This document shows positions 31,379 to 33,610 of a stretch of DNA of 33,610 nt, in pieces. Source of the DNA: an uncultured Chitinophagaceae bacterium (GTDB lineage: Bacteria; Bacteroidota; Bacteroidia; Chitinophagales; Chitinophagaceae). Position numbers and translations under genes: made by a program. Location of the stretch: NCBI GenBank assembly GCA_937996595.1, contig CALKVC010000080.1:1-33610 (forward strand). The letters are read 5' to 3'. The notes below the pieces were generated by a model. The model did not search any database and had not been told where the DNA came from. It saw only the letters and a program-made list of their open reading frames with translations. How positions within the stretch are numbered: the first letter of the stretch is position 1; each line of letters starts with the position of its first letter.

Positions 31379-33610
31379 TCAGTTAGCCAGCAGGAACAGG
31401 TATGACAGGCCAGAAATGGCAATTATAAGGGCAATGGCAGCCTGTACGGGGGTAAAACGGCCTCTTTGAACCATACTCATTAACAGGCCTGCAGCCATAA
31501 TTACTAGCCCCAGCCAAACCAGGTTCACATAAGGGTATATGTATGATTTTACGGTAACAAAATCAATCATGCTGTCAAATTCCTTTACACCGATTTTTAC
31601 ATGATGGTTGTCGCTAACGCCGGCAAATCGGAAAAACATGTTCTGTGCATATAAGGTATCATCGGCATGAACAATCCCGAATTCATCTACATGCAGCAAA
31701 GGCTTTACCGTAAACTTCCGGTTTTCCTTATTTACAACGGTAATATTTGCCATTAAGGCTACATCATTTTCCGTAAACCGGTATTTTTCATTCACCGGGT
31801 TTTTTACAATGCTGTTCAGGATAAAATAACCGTTGCTGTAATAAGCGGTATCGCCTTCATGCATTTCAGAAACCTTGAATGATGCCGTATCATTAGATGG
31901 CTGGTTTTCATTCAATACAAAAGAAACATAAGTGAAAATATCTTTTGTGAGGTACGATTTTGTATCGGGGTTACTGCTCATGTTATTATCTTTCATGAGG
32001 TATACATCCGGTTTTAGCGTAAACTGTTCCTTGATTTTTTTTGTAGACGGGTCTGTCTGCCTGAATAATAATTCATAATATTTCCTTCCTTTTTCATGCC
32101 CGGCAGAATCTTTCAGGTATGTAACCTCGTACTTGCCCATGGTAGTAGGAACATCCCTTAGCAGGGTAAGGTTTTCCCTGGGGTCATCCTGCTGTTTGGT
32201 CATGGGATCGATGGAGGCAGGCAGGTTGATTCCGTTTACCATGCTGCTGCTGATTACCACTTTATTGCTGGATGAAATGAGGATGCCTGCAATCATTAAT
32301 GCAAACCCGGCATGAGCAACGGATGCTCCTGCCAGTTTCAACTTTCCTTTCATGCCGCTGAAAATATACATAGCATTGGCGATTACGGCATAGGTTACAG
32401 CAAAGAATGCCAGGTATATGGCCACCAGGTAACCGGTTCCGTGTTTATAAAAACTAAGCGGGTAAAAAAAGATGAACAGCGTAGTAATTACGGCAGCCAT
32501 AATGGTTGGAAATGCAATTTTTTTAAGGAAATAGGCTGTACCGGTACTTTTATATTTCAGGTACTGGGCGGTTGCCGTTAACAATCCAATGATCACTGCT
32601 ACCAGTACCATCACTTTGTTATACAGGAATTCTGCATTTTCTGGCATGGCCAGCGGCCCTTTGTGTATCCTGATGATGAGGTCTTTAATAAGCGGGATCT
32701 TGTTATATAAAGGGATGGAAGTGATGGCGATGATGAAGATGGCCGACAGGAAAAAAACGATTGATCCGATGAACATCCAGAATTCACGGGAACTTGTTTG
32801 TTCTTCCCTGGTGATTGCCGGTATTTTTTTATAATTCCTGAAAAAGAGGAAAAACATGGGAACGGTAAACATCAGCACAAAGGATCCGATCATGATGTTT
32901 ATCGCTTTTCCTGCTTCCGTAAATGCATGAACGGATGTGTCGCCTAAAACACCGGTACGGGTAAGGAATGTGGAGTACAGCACAAAAATGAAAGGCAAAA
33001 AACCTAACAGGTAACTCGCTCTTAATGAATGACCGGTTGCATTGTAAATGACCATGGTATGCAGGCCTGCAATAAGTATGAGCCAGGGTACCAGCGAAGC
33101 GTTCTCCACAGGGTCCCAGGCCCAGTATCCGCCAAAGCTCAGGCTTTCATAAGCCCATTTGCCACCCATCATGATACCTGATCCCAGGATGGCAGCTCCC
33201 AATAGCGCCCAGGGTAACACGGGTTTCACCCATTCGCCGTAACGTTTAGTTTGGATGCCTGCATAGGCATATGCAAAAGGGATAAGGGTAGAGGCAAAAC
33301 CAAGGAATAACACGGGCGGATGTATTACCATCCAGTAATTGCGCAACAGCACATTCAGCCCCATACCATCTTTTATGAAACTGAGGTAATTGGCCTGGCT
33401 GAAAATAGGTGCTGAAATTTCATTACGGGTAAGGGTAAACGGACTGTTGCCTATCCTTACATCGAAAACATAGATGCCAAGGATCATCATGAGCAGGAAA
33501 ACCTGTGCCAGGCTGATAACAGACATAACAGGTGCCTGCCATTCCCTGCTTTTAAAAATGAGTACAAGCCCTAACAGGCTCTGGCAGATAGCCCATAAAA
33601 GGAAACTGCC
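31379..33610 (-). CDS. ccmF: CcmF/CcsA-like cytochrome c assembly protein, N-terminus outside window
   Basis: A polytopic membrane protein for covalent heme attachment to c-type cytochromes. The frame is open from the right edge, with 743 residues here. The first visible residues, GSFLLWAICQSLLGLVLIFKS, are a known early CcmF segment. The ATG at 33526 is internal and not the start. The WWD heme-handling motif GGYWAWDPVENASLVPWL lies near 33105-33155, and SREFWMFIGSIVFFLSAIF resembles later CcmF helices. A large periplasmic domain (about 31590-32240) with beta-rich sequence precedes the last two helices. Similar proteins are often annotated CcsA. System I-type CcmF is my best guess, from similarity of the SRE region and from Bacteroidota usually having CcmBCEF. 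Confidence 0.88.
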   Translation of the reverse strand, partial: GSFLLWAICQSLLGLVLIFKSREWQAPVMSVISLAQVFLLMMILGIYVFDVRIGNSPFTLTRNEISAPIFSQANYLSFIKDGMGLNVLLRNYWMVIHPPVLFLGFASTLIPFAYAYAGIQTKRYGEWVKPVLPWALLGAAILGSGIMMGGKWAYESLSFGGYWAWDPVENASLVPWLILIAGLHTMVIYNATGHSLRASYLLGFLPFIFVLYSTFLTRTGVLGDTSVHAFTEAGKAINIMIGSFVLMFTVPMFFLFFRNYKKIPAITREEQTSSREFWMFIGSIVFFLSAIFIIAITSIPLYNKIPLIKDLIIRIHKGPLAMPENAEFLYNKVMVLVAVIIGLLTATAQYLKYKSTGTAYFLKKIAFPTIMAAVITTLFIFFYPLSFYKHGTGYLVAIYLAFFAVTYAVIANAMYIFSGMKGKLKLAGASVAHAGFALMIAGILISSSNKVVISSSMVNGINLPASIDPMTKQQDDPRENLTLLRDVPTTMGKYEVTYLKDSAGHEKGRKYYELLFRQTDPSTKKIKEQFTLKPDVYLMKDNNMSSNPDTKSYLTKDIFTYVSFVLNENQPSNDTASFKVSEMHEGDTAYYSNGYFILNSIVKNPVNEKYRFTENDVALMANITVVNKENRKFTVKPLLHVDEFGIVHADDTLYAQNMFFRFAGVSDNHHVKIGVKEFDSMIDFVTVKSYIYPYVNLVWLGLVIMAAGLLMSMVQRGRFTPVQAAIALIIAISGLSYLFLLAN

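Overview
The window looks like a Bacteroidota chromosome fragment, most likely Chitinophagaceae-like. The evidence is the lineage-typical -7 promoter element TAnnTTTG found 10 to 50 bases ahead of several genes, AT-rich leaders without strong Shine-Dalgarno sequences, DUF4294 and DUF2027-Smr proteins, a SpmA-SpmB fusion, BshB1, GlnRS, and a TonB-dependent receptor with an N-terminal carboxypeptidase-like domain. Almost all of it is chromosomal housekeeping sequence. I see no prophage, insertion sequence, CRISPR array, or toxin or defence island.

Left edge (1-900): bases 1-48 are not biological. They are an Illumina P5/TruSeq adapter carrying an 8-base i5 index, so this is a contig end. The adapter is joined directly to a ychF gene that is cut off in mid-frame. 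Ahead of ychF are four perfect copies of a 15-bp tandem repeat.

901-6230: a SpmA-SpmB-like membrane protein, a serine beta-lactamase-like lipoprotein, serA (serine synthesis) and a type II NADH dehydrogenase. 6282-11314 (minus strand): a tight cluster of glycosylasparaginase, CutC, an alkaline-phosphatase-superfamily enzyme and a helical-repeat protein, which suggests glycoprotein or N-glycan salvage; upstream of it are a 101-aa protein and an MFS transporter.

11447-14480: RNase R and a prenyl diphosphate synthase. 14486-17542: a TonB-dependent receptor diverging from a DtxR/MntR-family metal regulator. The shared gap holds a perfect 16-bp palindrome resembling a DtxR box, sitting between the -33 and -7 elements of the receptor promoter. 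This is the clearest regulatory circuit in the window.

17692-22230: an APC amino acid permease, a DUF2027-Smr protein with an inverted repeat over its promoter, a YitT-family membrane protein, and the RNase P RNA gene. 22251-25055 (minus): a compact dapF-corA-Nudix-GNAT operon. 25209-28535: a nucleoside phosphorylase, tRNA-Cys(GCA) with promoter and terminator, a small membrane protein, and glnS. 28641-33610 (minus): bshB1 with a membrane fatty acid desaturase, a DUF4294 protein, and a CcmF-like cytochrome c assembly protein running off the right edge.

No wholly new system is evident. The most useful leads are the metal-regulated receptor circuit, the glycosylasparaginase-CutC cluster, the ychF upstream repeat and three unexplained inverted repeats. 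No stretch longer than 300 bases lacks an annotated feature.
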